A stretch of 20,611 nt of DNA. Origin: a virus. Position numbers and translations under genes: made by a program. The stretch lies in IMG/VR virus record IMGVR_UViG_3300010885_008559, positions 1 to 20,611 of that record; one strand, 5' to 3'. Below, piece by piece: positions 12,138 through 20,201 of the stretch. Below the pieces are notes generated by a model that saw only the letters and a list, made by a program, of their open reading frames with translations, was not told the DNA's origin and did no database searches. The first letter of the stretch is position 1; every line of letters starts with the position of its first letter.

Positions 12138-12830
12138 GTGAACTTCCTTCAGCTTGTTAATCGCGCACGGGTAGAGTGCGGCGTCTCTGGCGCCAGCACA
12201 CCCTTGACTAGCGTTGTCGGTCTAACCGGCGAATCTGCAAGATTTTACAGTTGGATTAACTCGGCTTGGGAGGATATTCAAACGTCGAAGGAAGACTGGC
12301 AATGGTTGCGGGACACTTTTCAATTTAACACCATTACTCAGCAGCAAATCTACACCCCCACCGAAGCCGGTGTGGGGACTACCTTTGGAAATTGGAAGCG
12401 CGATAGCTTTCGAGCTTCGTCTGTAGGACAGAACTACGCCGACGAGCAGTTGTTGAACTACATGGATTGGTCAATTTTTAGAAATTTGTACGTCTACGGA
12501 AACATGCGTTTTACGTATACACGCCCTGTTGTTATTACAATTGACCCGGATAAAAACTTGGGCTTTGGTGCAGTCCCCGACCAGCCCTATGTAATCGTAG
12601 GTGAGTATTACAAAATGCCCACTACGTTTGCAGCAAACACAGACGCCCCATACGCGGCGTTTCCAGATCGTTTTCACATGATGATTGTCTATCGAGCCAT
12701 GATGTTTTACGGTGGATACGAAGCAGCACCAGAAGTTTATTCACGCGGTGAGTTTGAATTTAAACGTCTCATGAATCGTTTGACTATCGATCAACTTCCG
12801 ACCATGGTAAGCGGTCCGCCTTTGGCTTAA
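12138..12830 (+). CDS. Head-tail adaptor protein (SU10 adaptor-like), 230 aa
   Basis: This probably forms the ring between portal and tail nozzle. The GTG start at 12138 is preceded by GGAG at seven bases. Typical features are MNFLQLVNRARVECGVSG at the N-terminus and a helix containing ARFYSWINSAWEDIQTSKED, then WQWLRDTFQF. The C-terminal helical bundle contains FPDRFHMMIVYRAMMFYGGY and ends FEFKRLMNRL. This layout fits the phage adaptor family exemplified by podovirus SU10 (gatekeeper/adaptor rings). The family name is from memory. Gene order portal-scaffold-capsid-adaptor-nozzle supports it. Confidence 0.75.
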   Translation: MNFLQLVNRARVECGVSGASTPLTSVVGLTGESARFYSWINSAWEDIQTSKEDWQWLRDTFQFNTITQQQIYTPTEAGVGTTFGNWKRDSFRASSVGQNYADEQLLNYMDWSIFRNLYVYGNMRFTYTRPVVITIDPDKNLGFGAVPDQPYVIVGEYYKMPTTFAANTDAPYAAFPDRFHMMIVYRAMMFYGGYEAAPEVYSRGEFEFKRLMNRLTIDQLPTMVSGPPLA

Positions 12831-12840
12831 AGGAGGCGCG

Positions 12841-14886
12841 ATGCCACTCAAGACCCCTCCAGTTCAGTATGATTTGATACGCCTTGGCGGCGGTTTGGAT
12901 CAAGTCACTCCTACACTTTCTTTACCTCCCGGCTTTGCTCGCAAGGCCGCTAATTTTGAAGCCTCCATTACAGGGGGTTACACGCGCATTGTTGGATACG
13001 AGCGTTACGACGGGAGGCCAAGTCCTTCTTCTGCAATTTATGTTATTTTGATATGCAGCTTGACAGGCACTGTCGCTGTAGGCAATACCATCATCGGCCA
13101 GTCTTCCGCCGCTACTGGCAAAGTTATTGCGCTTGACGGTAGTACTGTTGTTATTACCCGTGAGGTCGGAACTTTCTTAGCAACTGAAGGCTTTTTAGTT
13201 GGCGCAACACCCGTTGGTACGATCACCACAATTCAAGGCGTTGACGCAGACGGCTACCAAGATGCGGTTTACCGCAACCTTGCTGCCGACGACTACCGAG
13301 CCGACATCACTGTTGTGCCCGGTTCTGGCAACATCCTAGGGGTCGGAATCCACGCTGGTATTTTGTACGCTTGGCGCAACAACGTTGGCGCTACAGCGGC
13401 CGTTATGTACAAAGCCACGGCATCTGGTTGGACCATAGTAACTTTTGGCAAAACAATGCGCTTTAACTTGGGCGTTATTGCGATACCCGACGGGTCCACA
13501 ATTAACGGTCAAACCAGTGGCGCTACGGCAGTGGTATCTCGCACCATGCTTGCGTCCGGGAGCTATTCCGCAGGCACAGCAGCCGGCCAATTAGTTTTAT
13601 CCAGCGTTACAGGCGTGTTTACGATTGGCGAAAACATTCGCATTAGTACAACGGTTTATGCGGTAGTAGTTTCTGTGCCCGTTCAAATTACTTTGCTTCC
13701 TAACGGCAGATTTGAAACAGTGATTGCCAACTTTGGTGGAGGCACAGCTAACGCCAAAATGTACGGGGCTGATGGCGTAAACAAAGCTTTTGAATTTGAC
13801 GGCACCGTGTTTGCGCCCATCCCGACCACAATGACAACGGACACTCCAGTGCACGTCGTTGTTCACAAACAGCACCTGTTTTTGAGCTTCGGTTCTTCGT
13901 TGCAGTTTTCAGCAATTGGCAATCCCTACCAATGGAGCCCGGTGCTGGGCGCGGGCGAGATTGCAATGAATGGCCCGATCAGCAATATGATTGCTTTGCC
14001 GGGTGACCAGTCAAGCGGCGCCTTAGCAGTCTATACCCGTCATGACACCTCGGTTCTGTACGGAACTAGCTCAGCAAACTTTGCGCTGTCTACGTTCAAC
14101 ACCGGAACGGGCGCTATGCCTTACTCAGCTCAAAACATGGATCAGTCCTACGTGTTGGACGATCGCGGTATTGTTAGTTTGGGTACGTCGTTAAACTTTG
14201 GTAACTTTACGCCGGCAACGCTGACCATGCCGTTGCGCCCATTTTTGACTAACCGAATTAACTTGACCACGGCCAGCACGCTTAGTCGAGAGAAGGGCCA
14301 GTACCGCGTGTTCTTTAGCGACGGCACTGCGCTTTACATGACCATATTAAACGGCAAGCTGCTTGGCACAATGCCTGTTGAACTGTTGGACCCCGTGCTT
14401 TGCGCAGTTGAAGGTGAGACAACCAACGGTTCAGCGGTTCAGTACTTTGGATCTGACAACGGCATGGTCTACCAGCTTGACAGAGGTACTAGCTTTGACG
14501 GTGATGCTATTGCGGCCAACTTTAACTTGGTTTATAACAGTACCAGATCTCCCCGCGTGCTTAAGCGATACCGCCATAGCAGTGTAGAGATGACCGGCAA
14601 TTACTATGCCCGAATTGAATTTGGATATGATTTAGGTTACCGTACAGATTACTTAACCCAGCCTCTTGACGAAACCCATGACGTTGATTTGAGATCTTCG
14701 TTTTGGGATAGCATGATCTGGGACAACTTTGTTTGGGATGGATCCGATGTTACCCCCTCAGAGATTGGTCTAACCGGAACTGCTGAAAATATGGGGATCC
14801 GTATTTCATCAACGTCCGACATTCTTCAACCTTTTACGGTGAATAGCATTATTATTCACTACACTTTGCGCCGAGGACTTCGATGA
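12841..14886 (+). CDS. Tail nozzle / stopper-like structural protein, 681 aa
   Basis: AAAGGAGG precedes the ATG at 12841. The opening DLIRLGGGLDQVTPTLSLPP and following ANFEASITGGYTRIVGYERY are typical of podovirus tail tube or nozzle proteins. So are the middle block AVYTRHDTSVLYGTSSANF and the C-terminal WDSMIWDNFVWDGSD followed by NSIIIHYTLRRGLR. Two related inserted beta domains are visible, GNTIIGQSSAATGKVIAL (residues 81-98) and GSTINGQTSGATAVVSR (218-234), both with G-x-TI-x-GQ-(S/T)-S-x-AT. These are probably surface-exposed insertions. It sits between adaptor and fibre and its TGA overlaps the fibre ATG. Confidence 0.78.
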   Translation: MPLKTPPVQYDLIRLGGGLDQVTPTLSLPPGFARKAANFEASITGGYTRIVGYERYDGRPSPSSAIYVILICSLTGTVAVGNTIIGQSSAATGKVIALDGSTVVITREVGTFLATEGFLVGATPVGTITTIQGVDADGYQDAVYRNLAADDYRADITVVPGSGNILGVGIHAGILYAWRNNVGATAAVMYKATASGWTIVTFGKTMRFNLGVIAIPDGSTINGQTSGATAVVSRTMLASGSYSAGTAAGQLVLSSVTGVFTIGENIRISTTVYAVVVSVPVQITLLPNGRFETVIANFGGGTANAKMYGADGVNKAFEFDGTVFAPIPTTMTTDTPVHVVVHKQHLFLSFGSSLQFSAIGNPYQWSPVLGAGEIAMNGPISNMIALPGDQSSGALAVYTRHDTSVLYGTSSANFALSTFNTGTGAMPYSAQNMDQSYVLDDRGIVSLGTSLNFGNFTPATLTMPLRPFLTNRINLTTASTLSREKGQYRVFFSDGTALYMTILNGKLLGTMPVELLDPVLCAVEGETTNGSAVQYFGSDNGMVYQLDRGTSFDGDAIAANFNLVYNSTRSPRVLKRYRHSSVEMTGNYYARIEFGYDLGYRTDYLTQPLDETHDVDLRSSFWDSMIWDNFVWDGSDVTPSEIGLTGTAENMGIRISSTSDILQPFTVNSIIIHYTLRRGLR

Positions 14887-17800
14887 GCAATAGCTACTAC
14901 AACCACGCCACTTACCCAACGCCCAACTCGCCGGGTTCGTCGGCCTCGTTAAGGGCTGAGTTGGAAGCGCTTACCGACGGTTTTGATCTTTTGCCCACAC
15001 TGGCCGCTAATGGATACAAAGTTGCAATGGTCAATTCAGCCGGCACGGCTTTGATTGCATCAGCGTCTCTTCAAGCCTTGGCAATCACGGCCAGCACTTT
15101 GAACAGCACACCTATTGGTGCATCCTCGGCTGCGGCCGGCACGTTCACCAATCTGACAGTTACCGGCAACGCGATTCTTGGCTCCAGCGTTGTGATTACC
15201 GGGGGCACAATAAACAGTACGCCGATCGGTGGAACAACTGCTTCAACAGGCGCTTTCACAACCGTTAGCGCCAGCTCTGGATTTACTGGCAACATTACGG
15301 GTAACGTTATTGGCAACGTGACCGGTAACGTCGTCGGCAACGTCACCGGCAATTTGACCGGCAACGTGACCGCCAGCTCCGGCACGTCGACGTTTAACAA
15401 CGTGACGATTTCCGGTGGTTTGGACATGGATGCCGGTACCGTAGCCACCATTACAAATCTGGCCACCCCAACCAACTCAGGCGATGCGGCCACTAAAGGT
15501 TACGTAGATACCGCAGACGCCCTTAAACTGGCCTTGGCTGGTGGCACGATGTCGGGCGCTATCGCCATGAACACCAGTAAAATTACTGGCATGGGCGATC
15601 CAACATCTGCCCAAGATGCGGCAACAAAAAACTACGTTGACAACACCGCACAAGGGCTGGATGCAAAGGCATCTTGCGTTGCAGCCACTACGGCCAACAT
15701 TACCTTGTCGGCCCCTCAAACAATTGACGGCGTGTCGGTTCTTTCAGGAGACCGGGTATTGGTTAAAGACCAAACCACCACGGCTAATAACGGCATTTAC
15801 GTAGTAGCCGCCGGCACTTGGAGCCGCGCCACGGATGCTGATACTTGGGTGGAGTTGACATCAGCTTTTACGTTTGTTGAAGCAGGTACGGTCAACGGAG
15901 ATAACGGTTTTGTTTGCACGATCGATGCCGGCGGCACTTTAGGTTCTACGGCTGTAACTTGGGTCCAGTTCTCAGGCGCCGGCCAAATCACCGCAGGTGC
16001 TGGCTTAACTAAGAGCGGCAACACTTTGGATGTTGGCACTGCGTCCAGCAGTCGAATTGTTGTCAACGCTAACGACATCGATTTGGCCACCACCGGCGTC
16101 GGCGCCAGCACATATAAGTCCGTGACCGTAGATACTTACGGCCGCGTGACTGCCGGCACAAATCCCACGACGCTGTCTGGTTTTGGCATCACCGATGCGT
16201 ATACACAAACGCAAGTTAACACTGCTCTTGCGCTTAAGCTTGATTTGGCTGGCGGCACGATGTCCGGTGTTATCGCCATGGGTGCAAACAAGATTACCGG
16301 CATGGCCGACCCTACGCTTGCCCAAGATGCCACGACCAAGACCTACGTAGACGGCATTCTGGGCAGCGCTACCAGCGCGGCGGCTTCAGCTTCTGCCGCA
16401 GCAACAAGTGCAACCAACGCGGGCAACAGCGCCACGTCATCGGCCAGCAGCGCCACGGCGGCCGCAGGAAGCGCTACGGCAGCGGCCGCGTCATACGATT
16501 CGTTTGATGACCGATACCTTGGTCCAAAAGCTACTGACCCGACGTTGGACAACGACGGTAATGCTTTGCTAACAGGTGCTTTGTATTTCAACACCACGAC
16601 AAGCGAAATGCGCGTGTACACCGGCGCTACTTGGCTGACCGCATACTTGCCGGCCAGTGGTTACTTAGCCCTTTCCGGCGGCACCATGACCGGCGCAATT
16701 ACATTTGCAGCCGGTCAAGGTTTTACAGGTGTTCTTAATGGCACCTTGGGCGCAACAACGGCAAACACAGCAGCAGTCACAACTTTATCCGCTTCAAGCA
16801 CCGTAACGCTTTCAGCACTAACGGCGTCTTCAGCCTTGGCATTGAATGCAAGTAACAACATTGTCTCAGTTACCAACACTGGAACGGGTAGTAACGTATT
16901 GGCAACATCGCCAACGCTTGTGACACCCGCCCTTGGTACACCGAGTGCAGCAGTCTTAACTAATGCTACAGGTTTACCTATTAGCACAGGCGTAAGCGGT
17001 TTAGGTACTGGCGTTGCAACCTTTCTAGCGACCCCTTCAAGTGCAAATCTTGCGGCTGCCTTGACTGATGAAACAGGAACGGGTGCAAATGTATTTGCTA
17101 CATCACCAACCCTTGTAACTCCTATTCTTGGTACGCCTACAAGTGGTACTTTAACTAATGCTACGGGTCTGCCTATTAGCACTGGTGTAAGTGGTCTTGG
17201 AACTGGTGTAGCAACTTTCTTAGCGACTCCTTCAAGTGCAAATCTTGCGGCTGCCTTGACTGATGAAACCGGTACTGGCGCTAATGTATTTGCTACATCA
17301 CCTACTTTAGTAACCCCGATTCTTGGCACGCCCACATCTGGTGTTGCAACAAACTTAACGGGTCTGCCTTTATCAACAGGCGTAACAGGAACTTTGCCAG
17401 TCGCCAACGGTGGTACAGGTGCAACATCTTTAACTGCCAACAATGTTATTTTAGGTAATGGCACTTCTGCGGTTCAAGTAGTAGCTCCTAGCACTTCAGG
17501 TAATGTACTAACCTCTAATGGAACAACTTGGCAATCTACTGCGCCAGCCGGAGGTAGTTCAGTCAAAATATCAAGTCGTACATCAAATACGATTCTTGGT
17601 ACAGCAGACAATAGTTATTGGATTAACATTACATCAGGTACTTTTTCTCAAACTTTTACTGCCGCTGCTACATTGACTAATGGTTGGTTTTGCTACATTC
17701 GCAATTCTGGTACTGGCGTAATTACACTCGACCCTAATGGTTCAGAGTTAATTGACGGGTTGACTACTTACGAAATGTATCCCAATGAAATGCGAATTAT

Positions 17801-18776
17801 TTCGTGTACGGGTACAGCTTTTACTTCAGAGGTTATGTCTCCGTTTGCAAATACTTTTACTTCATCATTAACCTTTGTGTCCCCACCGGGTTACAGTTTT
17901 ATTGGGCTTGATTTAGTTGGCGGGGGTGGTGGCGGTGTAAATGGTGGTGCTGGGTCATTTAAATTAAATGGCGGGGGCGCTGGCGGTGCTGGCGCTCGAA
18001 ATCAAATAGTTATTGCCAATCCTGCGGCTGGAACCTCAACTACAGTAACTGTAGCGGCTGGGGGTACTGCGGGCAATGCTGGTGGAAATACATCATTTGG
18101 CACTTTAGCCTATGCTTACGGCGGGGGTGCTGGAGGTTCAACTACATCACCCGTTGATCATACTGGCGGCGGCGGCGGCGGCGGAATTGGAAGCGCAGGC
18201 CCAAACGGTACTACTGGAAATCCAAATACTCCCCCAATAGCAGGTTTACCTGCGTATGCAACACCCGGTACAAGTGGAAACTGGGATGCTCTTTATGCTG
18301 GCAATAGTAGTTTTGGTGGTGGTCGAGGCCACGGCAGTGGCACTTATCCTGCTGGCTGGGCTACTTGGGGCGGTGGCGGCGGTGGGGGCTGTAAATACGG
18401 AGGTAGTACAGGAGCCTCATCAATTCTTGGCCCCGGAGGCGGCGGCGGAGGTGGCGGTTACTATTCAACTTCTGGTCAATACAGCGGGCAAGATGGTGGA
18501 TCTTCTGGAAACATAACTGCTGGTGGAGGCGGTTCTGGCGGTGCTGGTGCTTCTGGTGGAGGAGGTAATGGCGTTGCGGGATCTACAATTGCGACTACTG
18601 GCATGGGTTCTGGCGGTGGTGGTGGTGGCGGGGCTAATACTGGTAACGGGGGCAACGGTGGCAATGGCGGGTTCCCCGGAGGTGGGGGCGGTGGTGCTGG
18701 AAGCTCTAGGAGTGGTAGTGGTGGCACTGCTGGTACTGGTGGTGCGGGTCAAGCTAGAATTTGGGGAGTTGCATAA
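14883..18776 (+). CDS. Tail fibre with modular repeats and Gly-rich tip, 1297 aa
   Basis: This is the likely receptor-binding fibre. The N-terminus is followed by a GN-repeat region (residues about 135-162), then two copies of an LALAGGTMSGAIAMN...DAATKxYVD module (about 199-253 and 449-490). Between these lies a domain with LSGDRVLVKDQTTTANNGIY (about 285-304). Next come an Ala/Ser-rich stretch (494-540), tandem 65-residue repeats from residue 666, a GGTGATSLTANNVILGNGTS segment, and a beta domain (about 895-990). A Gly-rich tip with G6-G8 runs (about 1012-1297) resembles the poly-glycine adhesin domains of phage fibres. The 3' third is visibly AT-richer at third codon positions. Confidence 0.9.
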   Translation: MSNSYYNHATYPTPNSPGSSASLRAELEALTDGFDLLPTLAANGYKVAMVNSAGTALIASASLQALAITASTLNSTPIGASSAAAGTFTNLTVTGNAILGSSVVITGGTINSTPIGGTTASTGAFTTVSASSGFTGNITGNVIGNVTGNVVGNVTGNLTGNVTASSGTSTFNNVTISGGLDMDAGTVATITNLATPTNSGDAATKGYVDTADALKLALAGGTMSGAIAMNTSKITGMGDPTSAQDAATKNYVDNTAQGLDAKASCVAATTANITLSAPQTIDGVSVLSGDRVLVKDQTTTANNGIYVVAAGTWSRATDADTWVELTSAFTFVEAGTVNGDNGFVCTIDAGGTLGSTAVTWVQFSGAGQITAGAGLTKSGNTLDVGTASSSRIVVNANDIDLATTGVGASTYKSVTVDTYGRVTAGTNPTTLSGFGITDAYTQTQVNTALALKLDLAGGTMSGVIAMGANKITGMADPTLAQDATTKTYVDGILGSATSAAASASAAATSATNAGNSATSSASSATAAAGSATAAAASYDSFDDRYLGPKATDPTLDNDGNALLTGALYFNTTTSEMRVYTGATWLTAYLPASGYLALSGGTMTGAITFAAGQGFTGVLNGTLGATTANTAAVTTLSASSTVTLSALTASSALALNASNNIVSVTNTGTGSNVLATSPTLVTPALGTPSAAVLTNATGLPISTGVSGLGTGVATFLATPSSANLAAALTDETGTGANVFATSPTLVTPILGTPTSGTLTNATGLPISTGVSGLGTGVATFLATPSSANLAAALTDETGTGANVFATSPTLVTPILGTPTSGVATNLTGLPLSTGVTGTLPVANGGTGATSLTANNVILGNGTSAVQVVAPSTSGNVLTSNGTTWQSTAPAGGSSVKISSRTSNTILGTADNSYWINITSGTFSQTFTAAATLTNGWFCYIRNSGTGVITLDPNGSELIDGLTTYEMYPNEMRIISCTGTAFTSEVMSPFANTFTSSLTFVSPPGYSFIGLDLVGGGGGGVNGGAGSFKLNGGGAGGAGARNQIVIANPAAGTSTTVTVAAGGTAGNAGGNTSFGTLAYAYGGGAGGSTTSPVDHTGGGGGGGIGSAGPNGTTGNPNTPPIAGLPAYATPGTSGNWDALYAGNSSFGGGRGHGSGTYPAGWATWGGGGGGGCKYGGSTGASSILGPGGGGGGGGYYSTSGQYSGQDGGSSGNITAGGGGSGGAGASGGGGNGVAGSTIATTGMGSGGGGGGGANTGNGGNGGNGGFPGGGGGGAGSSRSGSGGTAGTGGAGQARIWGVA
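16878..17385 (+). repeat. Tandem 195-bp coding repeats in the fibre gene
   Basis: Units begin at 16878, 17073 and 17268 and encode 65-residue modules opening TGTG(S/A)NV(L/F)ATSPTLVTP and ending SSANLAAALTDE. The third unit is truncated near 17385, where it passes into the GGTG segment. Units one and two share near-identical DNA over their last 40 or so bases, which suggests recent duplication or gene conversion. Confidence 0.85.
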
Positions 18777-18970
18777 TGAGAGCGCATATTGTTGAAAATG
18801 GTGTCGTAGTCAACACAATTATTGTTGATTCTTTAGACGCACTTCCAAATCTAATTGACGGTGAAATTGGTGGCGTTGGTTGGCGCTATGAAAACGGAAC
18901 CTTAATTGTTCCACCACAACCAGAACTTTTACAATATGACGAAGGCCCGCATAATCCGCCGCCAATGTAA
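18776..18970 (+). CDS. Small post-fibre protein, 64 aa
   Basis: The ATG at 18776 overlaps the fibre stop (TAATG) and has GGGGAG seven bases upstream, so it is preferred over a TTG fifteen bases earlier. The N-terminus MRAHIVENGVVVNTIIVDSL is strand-rich, followed by GGVGWRYENGTLIVPPQPEL and a proline-rich end. Small proteins with an IENGVVVNxIVxDS opening and a (W)xYxxGxxxxPPxPE tail are often encoded right after phage tail fibres and may be fibre assembly or tip-associated proteins. The assignment is by pattern and place. Confidence 0.75.
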   Translation: MRAHIVENGVVVNTIIVDSLDALPNLIDGEIGGVGWRYENGTLIVPPQPELLQYDEGPHNPPPM

Positions 18971-18982
18971 GCATAAAAATAT

Positions 18983-19390
18983 ATGACCAGAACTTGTGAC
19001 GGATGCACTAAGTGTTGTGAAGGTTGGCTTTCTGCGTCTGCACATGGTCATACGTTTTACCCCGGTAAACCGTGCCATTTTTTAGGTAAGAGTTGTACGA
19101 TTTACAAAGACAGGCCAGAAGACCCCTGCAAGTCATATAAGTGCGAATGGTTGATAAATGAGGACATTCCCATGTGGATGAAGCCTGATTTATGCAATGT
19201 AATTATGACAAAGCGAACCGAAAATAATATTGAATTTTATGATCTGGCTGAAGCTGGCCAACAATTAGATTCGGCAGTATTGTCATGGGTTTTTATGTGG
19301 GCGCTGAATAAAAATAAAAATATCAAATACCAAATTAAAGGCGGCACCAACAAAATTGGGTCACAGGAATTTGTGCAAAATACCTCTTAA
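18983..19390 (+). CDS. CxxCxxCC metal-binding-type protein (YkgJ/PF03692-like), 135 aa
   Basis: The N-terminus carries the exact CxxCxxCC signature (CDGCTKCC, residues 5-12). Further cysteines follow at about 31, 38, 49 and 54 in GKPCHFLGKSCTIYKDRPED and PCKSYKCEW. This matches the putative zinc- or iron-chelating domain of the YkgJ family, which is expected to bind metal or an Fe-S cluster but whose reaction is mostly unknown. The C-terminal half (YDLAEAGQQLDSAVLSWVFM) is less typical. The ribosome site is weak. It stands between the fibre genes and the sulfotransferase in AT-richer DNA. Confidence 0.82.
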   Translation: MTRTCDGCTKCCEGWLSASAHGHTFYPGKPCHFLGKSCTIYKDRPEDPCKSYKCEWLINEDIPMWMKPDLCNVIMTKRTENNIEFYDLAEAGQQLDSAVLSWVFMWALNKNKNIKYQIKGGTNKIGSQEFVQNTS

Positions 19391-19412
19391 TTTTTAAGTG
19401 TAAACTTGTTAA

Positions 19413-20201
19413 ATGCAAAAATCATTTGAACAGTTTGTTTGTTTGGGTGGCCTGCCAAGAGCCGGATCCACCCTTTTATCGTCAATTCTTTCGCAGAATC
19501 CAGAGCTTCATGCCGAGGGTAATTCTGCTGTTTGCCAATTGATGTGGGATATGCAACAGGTGTGCATAGTTAACGCTGATGAAATGCTCAAAGGCAACAA
19601 AAGGTTTGACACCCACATGGATCTCATGGCGTCTATACCTAAGACGTATTATAAAGATGTCACTGCAAAGGTTGTAATTGACAAATGTAGATCGTGGTCT
19701 GCTCCCCCAAATATGGAGATGCTTCGTAAATACATTACTCCAAACCCCAAAGTTATTGTGATGACCAGACCACTGGCGGAAGTTGTTAAGTCTTTTGCGG
19801 CTTTGCGTGAGCAAAATAACTGGATAGGCAACCCAGAGCAAGATCTTCTTGATGGTGTTGGAGAGCCAATTATGAGGTCTTACCATGCAGCGCAATGGGC
19901 TAAACACAACAACAAGGGTCAGTTTCTGTTGGTGTCGTATGCAGAATTGGTAGACGATACCAAAGCCACTGTTGAAAAAATTTACGAGTTCTGCGGATGG
20001 GAATCATTTGCACACAATTTTAATAATGTGGTAAACACGCATCCAGAAGATGACGAGTTTTATAAGATGGTAGGAATGCACGATGTGCGTCCGGATATTG
20101 GACGCCGCACTGTTGACTACAAACTCTCAAAAGGTACACTAGCTTTGTGTGAGCTGATAGAGCAAAGCAACTTTTACAAACCACCTGAAGGGGTTGTATG
20201 A
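19413..20201 (+). CDS. PAPS-dependent sulfotransferase, 262 aa
   Basis: Predicted to transfer a sulfuryl group from PAPS to an unidentified acceptor. The 5'-phosphosulfate loop is clear: GLPRAGSTLLSSIL at residues 13-26. The 3'-phosphate-binding segment is KVIVMTRPLAEVVKSFAAL at 113-131, with Arg119 and Ser127 in the expected positions. The length of 262 aa is normal. No signal peptide or membrane segment is visible, so it is probably cytosolic. The ATG at 19413 lacks a clear ribosome site. The stop overlaps the start of the APS kinase-like gene (ATGA), linking donor synthesis and transfer. The acceptor could be a sugar, lipid, tyrosine or small molecule. Confidence 0.88.
   Translation: MQKSFEQFVCLGGLPRAGSTLLSSILSQNPELHAEGNSAVCQLMWDMQQVCIVNADEMLKGNKRFDTHMDLMASIPKTYYKDVTAKVVIDKCRSWSAPPNMEMLRKYITPNPKVIVMTRPLAEVVKSFAALREQNNWIGNPEQDLLDGVGEPIMRSYHAAQWAKHNNKGQFLLVSYAELVDDTKATVEKIYEFCGWESFAHNFNNVVNTHPEDDEFYKMVGMHDVRPDIGRRTVDYKLSKGTLALCELIEQSNFYKPPEGVV

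Noticed and set aside
15287-15366. CRISPR-like short repeats
   Set aside because: The repeated GGCAACGT-like units encode GN repeats in frame with the fibre and have no unique spacers.
16715-17464. Long minus-strand open frame of 249 codons opposite the fibre repeats
   Set aside because: It is the antisense of repetitive Thr/Ala/Gly coding sequence, its product is Val/Pro/Ala low complexity, and it has no ribosome site or neighbours on that strand.
18465-18752. Minus-strand Pro- or Thr/Ser-rich open frames opposite the Gly-rich tip
   Set aside because: Glycine codons read in reverse give proline, threonine or serine runs without stops, so these are mirror artefacts of the fibre gene.
19380-19412. 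Promoter directly before the sulfotransferase
   Set aside because: Only weak and badly spaced -35/-10 matches are present; transcription from upstream is more likely.
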